NCBI GenBank assembly: GCA_004335835.1
Contig: RWJK01001752.1
Coordinates: forward strand, 33,400-97,399
Source: Scenedesmus sp. ARA3
Lineage: Eukaryota; Chlorophyta; Chlorophyceae; Sphaeropleales; Scenedesmaceae
DNA length: 64,000 bases
Reading direction: 5' to 3'
A model generated the notes under the pieces. That model saw only the letters and a program-made list of their open reading frames with translations, was not told where the DNA came from and did not search any database. The first letter of the stretch is position 1. Each line of letters starts with the position of its first letter. The translations under genes were made by a program, and so were the position numbers. Shown in pieces: positions 1 through 22,765 of the stretch.

Positions 1-10680
<10,680 letters not shown>

Positions 10681-12716
10681 TCAGACTCTTATTGGTGGCT
10701 GTCGGCTACTGGTGTCCTGTCCTGTGAGGTACGAACATCACATTGGGTTGACGCAGGGGTCACTCAGTGCAGTGGATGCAAGCTGACGAATGTTGTTGGA
10801 CATTTGGCGTGAGTCGGTACTGCTACACAGGTTGATTGTCGCCATGGTGTACAGATTCAAAAGGACCCCATGCCGTGATCTTTGATGGCTTGCAATCGTG
10901 ACCTGATAAGGTCACCACAGCTGGCATGTAACAAGCAAAGGTGCTGCTGTGCAATCAACAATCACTATTTGACGGTCAAGGCTGGTTGCAGGCAGGGCTG
11001 CCACAAATGTGACATCTGCTAAGCACTATTCGTGGCAAATTAGGGAGTCGGTGACTCCGTATCCCGAACGATAGTCTCCTTGCTTATGTGCGAGGCGCAT
11101 GGCTTGACATGGCTACAGTCGTCTGGGGTGGCAGATGAAGCCCTCCGGCCACCACCCAACCCTCCCACCATCTTCGAAGCGCACTATTTCTTTTGCTCAC
11201 ATCTACATTTGCTGTTTCTGACTTCCTAGATTAAAAAACCAGCGCGCAACCTCTGGCAAAGTCAAAACCCAAGCACACAAACACCAGAGGCCATTGAACG
11301 TGTCGACAAAGCAGAACCAGGGGTCGTGATTATTGCACTTGTTTTGGAACAACAATGTGAGAGATTCAAGGCAGATTTGCTGGCCTGCTTCGACGTATCC
11401 AGCGACTGTTACTGCCCTTCTACACTCTGCAATGCCAGCGCCTCGCGCAACAGCAATTCCGCTATAATAACCGTGTTTTTGTCTTCATGGATTTGCGCAT
11501 ACGAAATTTGTCTCAGGCTTAGACATGCGAGCGCAATTGTCGATGACACGTCAGCTGTAACAAAAAAAGTAACCCTGCCGGAAGGCCACAGTCTCCGTCC
11601 TCATTCTCATTCGTCCGGGTAAACGAGCGCTGATAACTTGAGCTACAACTGTTCCTGCAGTCTCCTCACCGCTGTGCGTCACATCAACACTGACAACAGT
11701 TGCTGACAACGTACTGTCACTGTCGCCCAAAGAACCCTAGGCAGCAGTGACACTGCTTTTGATGGACAAAACCTCGTAGAAGCAGCTCGACACGGATATG
11801 ATTGTAATGTATGTTGTGGTCGTCGACGATCTATGCTCCAGGAGCCTTTGGGACTAAGGCAAAGTTGTCGGCGACTACTTGTTCACTGAGCAGGTGAGAG
11901 TGCACTGCCATCCCGAGCAATAAAGTGTTCATCACGAAAATCAACTTTGATCGGCGGTGTGTGCTTGATCGAGGGCGCTACGACCGGAAGTGCGTGGAAG
12001 CCTGCCTGCACAGCGACAGCACTGCCTGCAGGCGGCATGCGGCATTTGTCAGGGTGTATATAGCACTCAACAATCACCGATAACGACTTTTGACACCAAG
12101 AACGTGCTGATCAACTCACCCCGCGATTGTTCACAGCGTGAAGTAAGCAGCGCAGCCAACTCAGCACGCCTCCTTAGCCGCGATCACTTAAGTTGACACC
12201 AATGTGTGTTCTTCCTGCGGTGCTGCGGTGATGCAATGCAGTGCAGCTCAGCTGGCGATTGGTGAGTCAGCTGCTGCTCTGCTGCTGGGGCAGGCTGATT
12301 GGACGTTTGAGTGATGTGCTGCGCAGCACCATCAGGGCAGAATGCCAAGGATAAAAATGCAGCTGTGCCAGTTCAAAAGCACCTGCCGATGACTGTGATT
12401 CTGCTTGTATGGTGATTGGCAAACATAGCACAGCAGAGGTATTGCTGGACTGCAGTGGTGCTCAGTGAGGCGTGGCAGGTCACTCAACCAATGCAGCAGT
12501 AGTGCGCAGGTCGCCACTTTAGGTGTTGCACACCTTGCGGCTGAGTGAGATCTGGTTAGCTAGCAACAGTAAGCGAATGGAGCAGAGCTGTGGTGCAGCG
12601 CTGCTCGTCAACGCAGCATGCTGCACATCAGCCACGCCGTCACATGCCACCCTGCTGCTGTACCGCCTCTTTGCAGAGGCCACCTCCCAAACCACGTAAC
12701 GCTGACCAAACAAGAT
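10681..12716. other. Intergenic, 2.0 kb, no supported gene
   Basis: This stretch lies between the stop of the first gene and the start of the BNR gene, both on +. It is clearly poorer in CAG/CTG triplets and G+C than the flanks. Short open frames of under 100 codons occur on both strands, but none shows splice support or recognisable sequence. The right part should hold the promoter of the BNR gene; I see no convincing TATA box. Confidence 0.6.
10927..10931 (+). other. Candidate polyadenylation signal TGTAA
   Basis: TGTAA, the usual chlorophycean polyadenylation signal, lies about 250 bases after the TAG of the first gene, a normal 3' UTR length for such algae. It is a five-base match only. 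Confidence 0.35.
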
Positions 12717-13781
12717 ATGCTGCTGGGCTGCAAGGCACCACGCCCCTGCCGCAAGCTGCGGCTCTGTGCGCTGCTGCTGCTTCTGCTGTCAGAGCTGGCG
12801 CTGCAGCATGCTGCTGCTAGGCAGGAGGAAGAGGGGGAGGGTGAAAAGTGAGCTGTTGCACTGGCAGCACAGTGCATAGGTGAAGGCACCACGCAGTAGG
12901 TTTGTGTGCAGCTGCACTGCTTGCAGCTTGCCTGGCTGAAATTGCCATAGCAGAGGCCGTGTGCTGCTCTCCTGTCAGCCGTGCCTGCTGCCTGGCACTG
13001 CATGCTTGACACGTGCCATGCCCAATGCTGCTGCTGCTGCTGCTAAACGCCCTGCCACCACACTACATGCCGTCCCCTGCTGCCACATGCACAGGCCCAA
13101 ACCTGAGGTTAATGGCTCCTACATGACAGACAGCTACAAGAAGAACATCCTTGAGTATGCAGCCAGCTTGGGCAGCAACAGGGCTGAGCGCAGGCGGGCT
13201 GCAGCACCTGGGCAGGCCTTTGAGCCTGGGTGGCTGCAGATTGGCCCGGATGCGGCGCGCTGGCAGGCGCAGGGTAACACGCACCAAAACGCAGGCAGGG
13301 TGAAGAAGATTCTGCAGGTGTGTGTTCGCCTCATTGTGTCATTGTGCATGTTGATGAGCAGCTCCTGAGCACTGCATCTGTACAACTGGCTGCATGTGCA
13401 GCAGCAATGCGGCTGGGTGGTGCTACTGCTTGTTGGACATGGTCTGCAGCAGCAGCAACGGCAGTGCTGCACTGTATGCTGTCTTGCTGCAGATTTTCCA
13501 CATGCTTCAAAAGCACGGGCAGTGAGGTAGCAGGCAGCCACAGGGTCGGACCACAGGCCGTTGCGCAGCAGCCAGCAGCAGCCTTGACAAATGCAGCCGG
13601 CTGTTTACACACAGATCTTGCAGATTGGCCCTTGCATGAGCATGTGTGCACATGTGAGCTGACAGCTGCAGCAACTGGTTGCGTGTGTTGCCCTCTTACT
13701 GCCACACAGAAGGAGCAAGGACATGCCTAAAGGCATCCCGACATGCATGCTGCACAGGGTGGCCCTCACACAGTTTGTTGC

Positions 13782-13822
<41 letters not shown>

Positions 13823-15978
13823 AGGATCCCAACAACCTGAACAGGGTAAGCATTGACTTGGACGGCAGTAGAACTGGTATCACCCCGCTACATGCATCGA
13901 GTGGTAACCGCACTGGCAGACTTGCACACTTGGCGGCTGTTTGCATCGTTCTGACGGTATGCCTTGGTTAGAAAGCGAGCCTGTCACGTCTCAGGCTTGC
14001 AGTTGGCATTATTGTAGACCCGGGCCACATTAAGCCCTTTGGTAAAGCACATCATTATTGCGTCACATGTTGCCTCGAGTGTCACCAGCTGTCACTTACA
14101 CAAACCCCAGATGCCTCCACAGGCACTCACCCACGCCAACCCCATGCCTGCCACCTGTACCACTGCAGGTGTATGTGGCATTTTCTGCGGGCGGCGTGTG
14201 GCGCAGCGACAACTTCTTCTCTCAGGCGCCCACCTGGCGCGCCCTCACTGACAGCGCATTCGTGTCTGTGCCCACCACCTCGGTTGGCGCCATGGCTCTG
14301 GGCGCTGCTGACTCAAAGATGATCTACCTTGGTCTGGGTGAGGCTGCTTGCCATAGTTGGCTTATAAACCTGCATCTCTGAAGTTGCACTAGGACTAGTA
14401 CTGCTGATGTGTGGTGTTACGCGCTGAGTGGCATGCTATGGGCTTTCAAATCATGATTGGTTGGCGCCATGGCCCTGGGCGCTGCCGATTCAAAGATGAT
14501 CTACCTGGGCCTGGGTGAGGCTGCATGATGTGCTTGGCTTTTGAACCTGCATCTCCAAAGCCGTTCGTACTGCTGATGTGTGGCGTTACACGTTGAGTGG
14601 CGTGCTATGGGCTTTCGAATCATCAATGGTTGGCGCCATGGCCCTGGGCGCTGCTGACTCAAAGATGATCTACTTAGGCTTTGGTGAGGCTGCCTGACAC
14701 AGTTCCTTTTTGTTTGTAACAGATTGTAAGTTTTAGCGTTGCTTGCTGCTGTGTGTGCTGTTGCATGTTGAGTAGCGCGTTTCATGCTCTTAAACCATCA
14801 ATGGACTGCACCCCATGGCCCTGCCCAACCTGGGCGCTGCTGACTTAAATATGATCTACCTGGGCCTGAGTGAGGCTGCATGCCACGTTTTGTTGCAGCA
14901 GATTGTAAGCGCCTCGCCTGCTGCTTGTGTGTGCTGTTGCATGTTGACCAGCGCACTTCAGGAGCTTGTGTCGTCAGAGCCCGGCGCCATGGCCGTGGCA
15001 GCTGCTAATCGGAACATGATGTACTTGGACCTGGGTGAAGCCGGGCACAGGAGCGTGCAGTAGGGCACATGTTGTGTGTTGTCACCAGCTTGAGATCACA
15101 CACTCTTGTTGTACTGCAGCGACACCAGCCAGCTGTGCGCTGCCATGCACTGTGCATTTGCCGCTGCAGGTGACTTTTATGATGTGCGGCCCACACTGGG
15201 AGGCGTGGTGTGCACCTCCCTAGACGCCACCGCCACTCAGGGCGTTGTGTTCACTGCAGATGAGTGCAAGGCGCTGCCTGGGCAGACGGCAATCAGGTGC
15301 GCGCTTGCATGCAAGCGAAACAGTATCTGTGCAATAGTGAGAGGATATTTACATGTGGGTCCTGGCACCATCTGTTTTGAATCTGTGCGATAAATTATGC
15401 ACCCGCTTTCAGCAATCGGCCGGAAGGTTCCACTAAAGGTTGAACTAATGGTGCACCTTCACTGGTTACAGATTTGTCCCTCTGCCCAGGGACATAACTG
15501 TTTCGAAGGGTGCTGGCGTCAACAGGCAGGACCAGGCCAGTGTGGCAGCCATCTCCTGCTGCCTCTTCATGACAAGTCGACCCTAAACTGCCTTCTTGTC
15601 CAATGTGCAGGGACATCAAGGTGGCGCCGGGTGCTGGGCTCAACAGGCAGGACCAGGTCATTGTGGCGGCCAGTGCAGGCAGCTGGCAGGATGGTGACGA
15701 GGCGCAGGGGGGGATGTGGGTTAGCCGTGATGCAGGACAGACGTACCAGGCGGTGAGCACTCTGGTGCACCTACACAGTTCTTCATGCTGTGCATGTTCA
15801 ACAGCAGGATGGGAGTGGCAGAGTGCAAGTGCAAGGCCTACAGCAGCGCTTTGCTTCATGACGTATTGCTGATGCCGCATTGCATAACAAATCACAACAG
15901 CGGAGATAACGTTGCCTCCACTGCTGCACGCAACATGCTGCACCTGCTGCTGCACCGCTGCCTCCAACGCTTGCCGCC

Positions 15979-16010
<32 letters not shown>

Positions 16011-19000
16011 GGCCACCGTCATCACCACTGCTGCATCCAACAACAGGCAAAGCTCGGCGCCAACTGCTGGAGCATCGCACAGACCATCATAGCTGGCAGC
16101 GTTGGCTGGCTGGCGGCGTGCACAATCGATGGACGATCTGAGATCTGGCGCAGCAGCAACCAAGGGCTCACATTCACACGCATTGCTGCAACCCCCTTTG
16201 GCCCAGATGCTGGCAGGGCTACACTGGCAGTGCTCAGTCCAGGCAGCAACATTGTGTATGCTTTGGTGGCGAAGAAAGGCGACAGCGGACTCTACCTTGA
16301 CATTTTCAGGTGAGCTGTCAATTACTGATGCTGCAGCATTTGGGAGTTGTGTTGTTCAGCAATAACCTCACATGCGCTGCCGGGTGGCCTGTCTGTTGTC
16401 TATCAAATGCAGCACTAGTAACGTCAATTCAACCTCACTTGCATGCTACACTGTGTGAACCTGTTGTGCTGCTGTGCCTGCTGCTGCTGCAGGTCCAACG
16501 GGGGTGGTGCGCCTAACACCTGGACTGCGCTCAAATTCCTGAGCAAGCGAGTCATCAACCCACCTCCACGGAATGAGTGGAATAATTGGACCGCCACCAC
16601 AGTCGGGGGAACCTTCTGGGGCAATGGTGACCCCATTGCACAGGTAGGACACGGCAGCGGCAGCAGCAGCAGCAGCGGCGCTGTGGCGCTGAGAGCATGG
16701 CGGAGCGGAAACAGGTTTGCTGGCTATGCAAGAGAGTAGTTGCACATTGTATGTGGCCCAGTGCTATGTATGGAGGGACGAGGCGAAGCAACTCTGCAGG
16801 TTGCAGACTATGTGTATCAGCTATAAGCTGCTGGCTACTAGACGGGCAGCGTTTCGGCTGCCAATTGCTGCTGCATGCGGACTGCATTACGTGCAATTTG
16901 GCTTTGTGTGGAGAGATGGGAGGCCTACATCGTATGATGCACACGTTTATGACCTCAAGCTAGTCGACACACGCATGTCCTTTGCTGCTGCAGGCGTCAT
17001 TCAACCAGATGTTGTTGGTGGACCCTGCTGATAGGTGAGCGGGGGCTGCGTACTTCTGCCAAGTTATGCATGACACCCAGTTATGCGCAGCTGCTGTACA
17101 TGTGCGCCACAAGGCCTTTATAGTGTGCCAGCTGCATGTTGCGTCAGCACAGCACAATTTACTCGATGCAGTGCAACCACTTTATGTGTGCTCCTGCGCC
17201 TGCAAAATTGACAACACATTTTACTTCATGTGTGCTACTGCGGTTGCAGAACTGGCAACACATTCTTTTTTGGCGCCAATCTCATGAGCGCCAAGACAAC
17301 AGATGGTGGCAGGACCTTCAGTGTAGTCAGCTACTGGCTTGACACCTTGGGTGGGTGGGCAGCCGAGTAGATTTGTGAATCACATTTTGAGTTTTGTATT
17401 GTCATAATCTTAAAGCATATGGTTGGGACGGTTGGCAGCTGCCGCAATACTGAAGGGAACAGTCTTAGCTTTTGCAGCAGCGGTTACAGCTCGCCGACCT
17501 ACTGCTGCTGCTTCTGCTGGGTCAGCCTGTGCCTCTTCCTCTACAATCTACTGCTGCTTCTGCCCGCATTCAACTGCTGCAGAGCAATACCGCATCCCCT
17601 ACAACCACGCTGACCACCACACCGCAGCATACATTCTCCTGCCTTTCACTGCTGCTGCTGTGTCCATTCGCATCCACTTGCTGCAGAGCAATACGGCATC
17701 CCCTACAACCACGCCGACCACCACACAGCTGCATACCTGCTGAAGCCTCCCGCTGCGCTGCAAGCTCCAGGCAGCAGGCCAGCCAGCATGCAGGACATTG
17801 GCTTGCCAGCCACTGGCTCAGGATATGGAGGAGGATTCAGCGGCATACATCAGGACGCAGATGCTGCTGCTGCTGCTGCTGTTGCGGCAGCTGAGACAGA
17901 GGGTGTAGCACAGGCGGCAGCTAATGTGCAAGCTGCTGATGGTAATGTGGAGGCGGCTGATGCTGCCCAGGTGCAGCAGGCTGGCGCCAGGGTGGTTGTC
18001 TTTGGCACTGATGGCGGCATCTTTGTCAGGTGAGGGGTAGTTGGAAAGTATGATGGAATGAGACTGACTGACTGCTGGACAACACCAGGCCTGTCCATGT
18101 CCTGTCGTTACTCATGCAATGCCAGGTTTGTGTGCAGCAGCGATATGGCTGAGCAGGCGCCGTGTTACGCAAAAACACAGCTGTGTCAAAAACATGTGCC
18201 GTATGACATTCTTGTGTGCGTAATCCATGGGTGAATGCTGCAGCGATGACGGCCGTGGAGGCGCCATGGATAAGGGCGAAAAGAATATCGGCATATCCAC
18301 CATGCTGGTGGACCTGATTGCAGCAACGCCGCTGTTTCCTGACCTAGTGGCAGTTGGCTTACAGGTGCGGCTTGCCACCTCAAAATGCAAACCCCCAAAA
18401 CACATAGCCCACAAAGCCCACAAAGCCGCACCGCATTCAGCCAGCTGCAGCTTGACCTGGTTGCAGCGGGGCCAGTGCTGCCTACAGGCAGGGGTTGCTG
18501 TGGTGGCTTGTGTGGCTGCTGCTGCTGCTGCTGCAGCAGCAAAAGCGCTGTTGCAAGAACAGAGCAACGCAACACACTGACCGCATCTCTTCTCTCATTG
18601 CTGTACACATGTGTTTGTTGCTGCAGGACAATGCTGTCCGGTCACGCGTCGGGAAGACTTCAGACTGGAATGCGGTGAGGCAGATTATAGTGCAATTTGT
18701 ATGCTGCTGCTGCTGCTACTGCTGCTCGGCACCAGCCTAGCAGCCTGCACAGAGCATGCTGCAATGCTGCTGCGCTACTGTTGCTGCTGCTGTGGTGCCA
18801 GCAGGGCCCAGATTGAAGAAGGGTGACAGATTCTCTTGCAACTCTTCTTGCTGCACATGTTGCAGGTGTCCAATGGTGATGGCACAGGCATTGCAATGAG
18901 TCAGGCTGGCAACCCGTTGCGCGGTGAGCTGCTGCCGGTGGATTTATGCTGCTGCTGCAACTTGTTGCTTATCAGTGCTGCTGCAGCTGCTGCAGCTTGC

Positions 19001-21701
19001 GTCATGTAGCTGCTGGGGCAGCTGCTGCAACCTGTTTGTTGAAGCTGCTGGGGCCAGCTGCAGATTTAGTTCAGCCGCCAACTCACTTACGTGTGTCTTC
19101 GCGTGTGTTTGCTTGCAGCGTGTGCTCTGGGCCAGACCAATTGGGCAGGTGGGTGTTGCTACCACAGCAGCTTTAGCGTGTCTGTGTGCATCTGTGTGCA
19201 GCTGATGTGCAGCTGTTGTGCAGCTGTTGTGCATCTGTGTGCCTCTGTACGCAGCCGTGCATGCAGCTGCATCTGGCTGCCCTGCAGCGCACCATGGAGA
19301 GGCCCAAGTTGGGTTTTAACACAGGATTGAACCCTGAACTGCAAAGCCCTCTTTGCCAGCTGCACCCATGGCGATGCCTTGTGCGGGAGGTAAGGAGAAC
19401 AACCATGCTTTGCCTCCAATCAACATGCTGCTCAGGCAGCAGAATCAGACAGTCGTTTGCCACAGTCATATTCACTTTTGTAGGTCTTAGGCTTCAGGTT
19501 CAGAAGTAACAAGTGACTGTACCGCTCCACCTGCTGCCCTTGATCTTTTGCCTCAGGCTGCCCCTGGCGCTACAACCTGTCTGTTCTGGCCAGCAACACA
19601 AATGAGATCCTTGACACCCTCATTGAAAATAACGGTGCTGTGTGTGGCACTGGCACGCTGAGAATTATCCCTGAGGACAGCATTCCGAACAGGGCAGCTG
19701 GGTTTGTGGTACCACCTCCAGCACTGGACAGAACGGGCCAGGTAAGCAGCAAGTTACAAGTTGCACGTCCTGTTACTTTACGGATCAGAAGCAGGCGAGC
19801 CCGCTTTACCCTAAGCTCGTCCGGGTGTACTGTAAGGTGGTTGATGGGGACAACAATATGCCTGGTGTGGGCATTACTGGGCAGCAGCACAAACCAGCAC
19901 ACCCGCTGCTGTAGGGAGTGCATGGCTGTACTGCATGTGTAGCTTCTGCCGGCCTGCACAACGTGCTTTTTGTGGTAAAGAGAGAGGGGTTGAGAGTGGT
20001 TGGTCGATCAGCGTTGCGCATTGCTGGGGCAGAACAAGTGGGAAGAGGTGTGGTGACTTCCCACCCTTGCTAGATTCAAGTACTCTGATGCCCCCTGATG
20101 CAGCGCACATAGCTTCCAGATCACTCCATGCTGCACCGGCCTGAAGCCTGTGCTTGTTTGTGCTTGCTCCTGTAGACTTTCTACATGAAGTTTGCGCGCA
20201 ACATCTTCAGAACAAAGGTGCGAAGTCCTGCTGCCGCCAGCCCAGCTTGTGTCCTAAGACAATACATGCGGATATGTAGAGGGCGTGGAGCCCAGGGGCG
20301 CCGCCCTACAAACACCCTCTCCAGCCTCAACTTACCTAGAAGCTGCACAGCGGCCTAAATAGCTACTCACTCATCTACTCAATCAATCTTTCACTACTGT
20401 CCTGCAAGGCGCCCCAAAGGGCCTATTATGCTGTCAAGTAGGCTAGGGAGCAGCTGTGTTGTGCTGCAACCAGCTGAGTTTCTCCGCAGGGTGTTATATG
20501 TTGGCAGCAGGAGCGGCTGCTGAGCGCTGTCACAGCAAAGTTATGTCACTGGCGCTCCTGCAAACTCACCTGAGTTGTGGTGGTTGCTGTATTACTGGCG
20601 ACAGCGTACGCCCGCTGCTGTGCAAATGCACGTCACAACGTATTTGTGCTTCTGCTGCTTGCTGCTGCTGCTGCTGCTGAACCGCGGCATCTGCATCTGC
20701 CTGCGGCTGCGCACTAATGCACGCCACAGCTTCCACACACTGATGGGGTGTGCCTGCTGCTGCAGAACTGCGGCAACGAGTGGAGCATTTGGGCTGGTGT
20801 GTTGCGGGGCACCGGCCTGCCTGCACCCGTAGTGCAAATCACAGGCGATGATGACCCCTGCTTGGATGCCGGCTGTGAGTGCGCATTCGGCAAACACATG
20901 CTTGGGGTTTACAGCTCCTATGACGTGTGCTTAGGGTTCAGGGTTTTTGGTTTTGAGGATTAGCGTGCCTATCACAAACCCTGCCTGGATGCCGGCTGTG
21001 AGTGCATGTGCACTGCTGCCTTTGCTATGCAGATGCTGAACGTTTGTTATGTTCATGACAAAATAATGGCGGCTTGGCGTGTGTCACTTTTGGAGGGTTA
21101 AGGCTCTTTTGACGACCCCTGCTTGGATGCCGGCTGTAAGTGAATGTGCACTGCTGCATGTGGCTAACAGATGCTTGGGGTTTACAGCTCGCGTGGCATG
21201 TGCAAGAGGTGTAGGTTTAGGAGCGTTTGAGGACGTGGTGTACTTGATGATGTTGCTGCTGCTGCTGCTTTGGCTTGTGGTGTGCAGGTGACAACACAGG
21301 CTCTGCACTGTGGGGCGGCTGGGGTGACTCAACAGGTGGGGCAGCCAGCCAGCTGTTACAAGCAGCCAGTCCTGTTACTTTTGCAAAGCGTCTGCTTTGA
21401 GCAAGCCTGCTGCAGCCTGTGCCCCCTGCTGCGCGTGAAGTGTACATGAAGTAGAAAGAGATGAGCACGAGCCTGGTGCGGGCTTGTGAGTACTATCGTC
21501 GTGATTCATGCCTATCCTTCTACCAGCCAGATGTCCCTGGCTTTGTCAGCCCAGGTGCTGCCATGCACTGGCCTGCAACTTGTCAACAACCACAGATTTG
21601 CTGTCAAAGGAATGGAATGTTGACCCCCCTTGAGGCACACTTGCATGCTGTAGAATTGTTATGCACAATCCACTGCTGCGCGGGCTCTGCTCAACTGTCG
21701 C

Positions 21702-21735
<34 letters not shown>

Positions 21736-22538
21736 GCAGGCAGCATCACGCTGGGCCTGCACCCCCGCAACATCCTCAGGGCCGCCTCGCTGCTCTTTGT
21801 GAGCCACACGAAAGATGACCCGGCCACTCCCGCCATTGCCATCACTGCGAATGATGGAGCCAGCTGGATCACGCAGAGCTTCAATGTGAGGCGGTGCAGC
21901 AGCAACAGCAGCAGCAGCGCAGCTAGCTACAGTAACAGAGTGTACAGCGATTACGACAGCATCTTGAACAGGCATGGACAACAAACAATGCCTTGACAGC
22001 ATCAGCTGCAGCGACCAGACCGGCAGATCCCACTTACCATTGTGGTCTGCGCACGCCACTGCTGCTGCTGCTACCGCTGCTGCTGCTGCTGCTGCTGCTG
22101 CAGGTCCCAAACTGGTTCCCCCGTTCCACCACCTCCCCTACCTTCTCATCAGATGGCAGGCGCCTCTTTGTAGCATACACATCCCCAGGGACAGGCGCAC
22201 CGGCTCGCATCCTGGCCAACAACAACCCTTTTGCAGCCGGCGCAGCTGGCGCAGTGTGGCGGCCGCTGCCTGCTGCTGGCCTGCCGCGAGATGTGCCTGT
22301 GCTGCGCATTCTTGCGCACCCGACCATTGCCAGGACGCTGTTTGTGGCTAACTGGCTGGGTGTGTATGTTACATTTGATGGTGGGCTGACCTTTTCAAGG
22401 GCGGGTGATGATACAGATGAGCCACTGCCGCTGGTGCAGGTTTCAGATCTGGCGATCATTCCGCGCGCAGCAGGGGGCTTTGTGTTGCGTGCTGGCACCC
22501 GCGGCAGGTCCGTGTTTGAGTATGACAAGGTGCTGTGA
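12717..22538 (+). CDS. Secreted Asp-box (BNR) beta-propeller protein
   Basis: Exons: 12717-12847, 13095-13317, 13825-13845, 14169-14337, 15170-15296, 15611-15752, 16047-16309, 16493-16643, 16994-17034, 17250-17350, 17687-18029, 18244-18364, 18627-18674, 18866-18937, 19119-19148, 19288-19312, 19557-19741, 20176-20217, 20766-20874, 21288-21335, 21740-21885, 22104-22538. Phases close to 990 residues; exons 14-16 are the least certain. The start at 12717 gives an Arg/Lys-rich n-region, a six-Leu core and a likely cleavage near residue 34. At least five Asp-box motifs (S/T-x-D-x-G-x-x-W/F/Y) are seen: SRDAGQTY, SSNQGLTF, TTDGGRTF, TANDGASW and TFDGGLTF. The phrases NRVYVAFSAGGVWRSDN and HADHH are typical of multi-bladed sortilin/GH74/BNR propellers. 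It is probably an extracellular or wall-associated carbohydrate- or protein-binding propeller. No catalytic assignment is possible. Confidence 0.85.
13786..13824 (+). repeat. CTG tract abutting a 3' splice site
   Basis: A run of about twelve CTG units ends in CTGCAG and directly precedes the 21-base micro-exon 13825-13845, standing where a polypyrimidine tract is expected. The same arrangement occurs at 21702-21739 and 22062-22103 in this gene, and at several acceptors elsewhere in the window. Confidence 0.85.
14278..15050 (+). repeat. Five tandem copies of a BNR exon end
   Basis: The last roughly 60 bases of exon 4, coding VGAMALGAADSKMIYLGLG and including the GTGAGG donor, recur in the following intron. 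Copies begin near 14281 (the used one), 14463, 14634, 14814 and 14983, at spacings of about 170-180 bases. Identity to the first falls from copy to copy. Copies 2-4 have no acceptor just upstream, so they offer alternative donors rather than whole exons. The intervening intron text is also repeated. Confidence 0.85.
17198..17660 (+). repeat. Echoes of two BNR exon starts
   Basis: The acceptor and start of the exon at 17250 (AACTGGCAACACATTC) have a diverged copy at about 17200-17225. The start of the exon at 17687 (AGCAATACGGCATCCCCTAC) has a close copy at 17582-17640, also after CTGCTGCAG. The second echo keeps about 50 bases of near identity, including the acceptor, and could be spliced. 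Confidence 0.75.
20277..20390 (-). mobile_element. Dispersed ~110-bp repeat, copy 1
   Basis: This intronic segment of the BNR gene matches, in reverse complement, bases 38415-38526 in an intron of the DEMETER gene. Shared blocks include GTGGAGCCCAGGGGCGC, ACCCTCT, AACTTACC, AGCTGCA, GAGCGGCC/CAGCGGCC and ACTCACTCA. Both copies contain an imperfect GC-rich hairpin. No coding capacity or terminal repeat pair is obvious, so a SINE- or MITE-like element is the best guess. Confidence 0.6.
20855..21180 (+). repeat. Three copies of the exon 19 donor region
   Basis: The block CCCTGCTTGGATGCCGGCTG with its following GTGAGT donor (used copy 20854-20880) is repeated in the next intron near 20980-21010 and 21115-21145. 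The intron sequence that follows (GCTTGGGGTTTACAGCTC) is duplicated as well, giving a tandem unit of about 130 bases. Confidence 0.8.
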
Positions 22539-22765
22539 GGCCTTGGAAATGTTTGAATGTTTGAGTTTGGCAACGTCCTGTCAGGTCTTTTTGAATCTGC
22601 CAAGACCCTGTGGGGCCTGCGATTGAGTAAGGCAGGGTCCTGTGAGGCCTTGAGAATGTTTGAATGTACACGAACGTCTAATATTGGCAAGGTGCTGTGA
22701 GGCCTGTGTGAATTTGGCACGGTTCCGGTGGGCCTGTGTTTGCGTAAGACAGGGTGCTGTGCGCC
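22525..22765 (+). repeat. Tandem array seeded by the BNR stop codon region
   Basis: The last codons plus stop of the BNR gene (ACAAGGTGCTGTGAGGCC) recur about six times in the 3' flank, with units of about 35-45 bases, a CTGTG[A/G]GGCCT core and a GAATTTG/GAATGTTTG spacer. The repeats lie in the presumed 3' UTR. Confidence 0.75.

Noticed and set aside
10681..12716. Short frames (up to 98 codons) in the intergenic region as genes
   Set aside because: There is no splice support, no repeat of known motifs, and base composition is unlike neighbouring exons.
13493..13521. Exon coding IFHMLQKHGQ in the BNR gene
   Set aside because: It has fair splice sites, but including it breaks phase with the next exon (stop at ACC TGA). 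Direct joining gives the expected GRVKKILQ-DPNNLNRVYVAF Asp-box context.
14459..14525. Echo copy 2 of the BNR exon as a separate coding exon
   Set aside because: No AG acceptor with a plausible tract lies just upstream. It could serve only as a distant donor.
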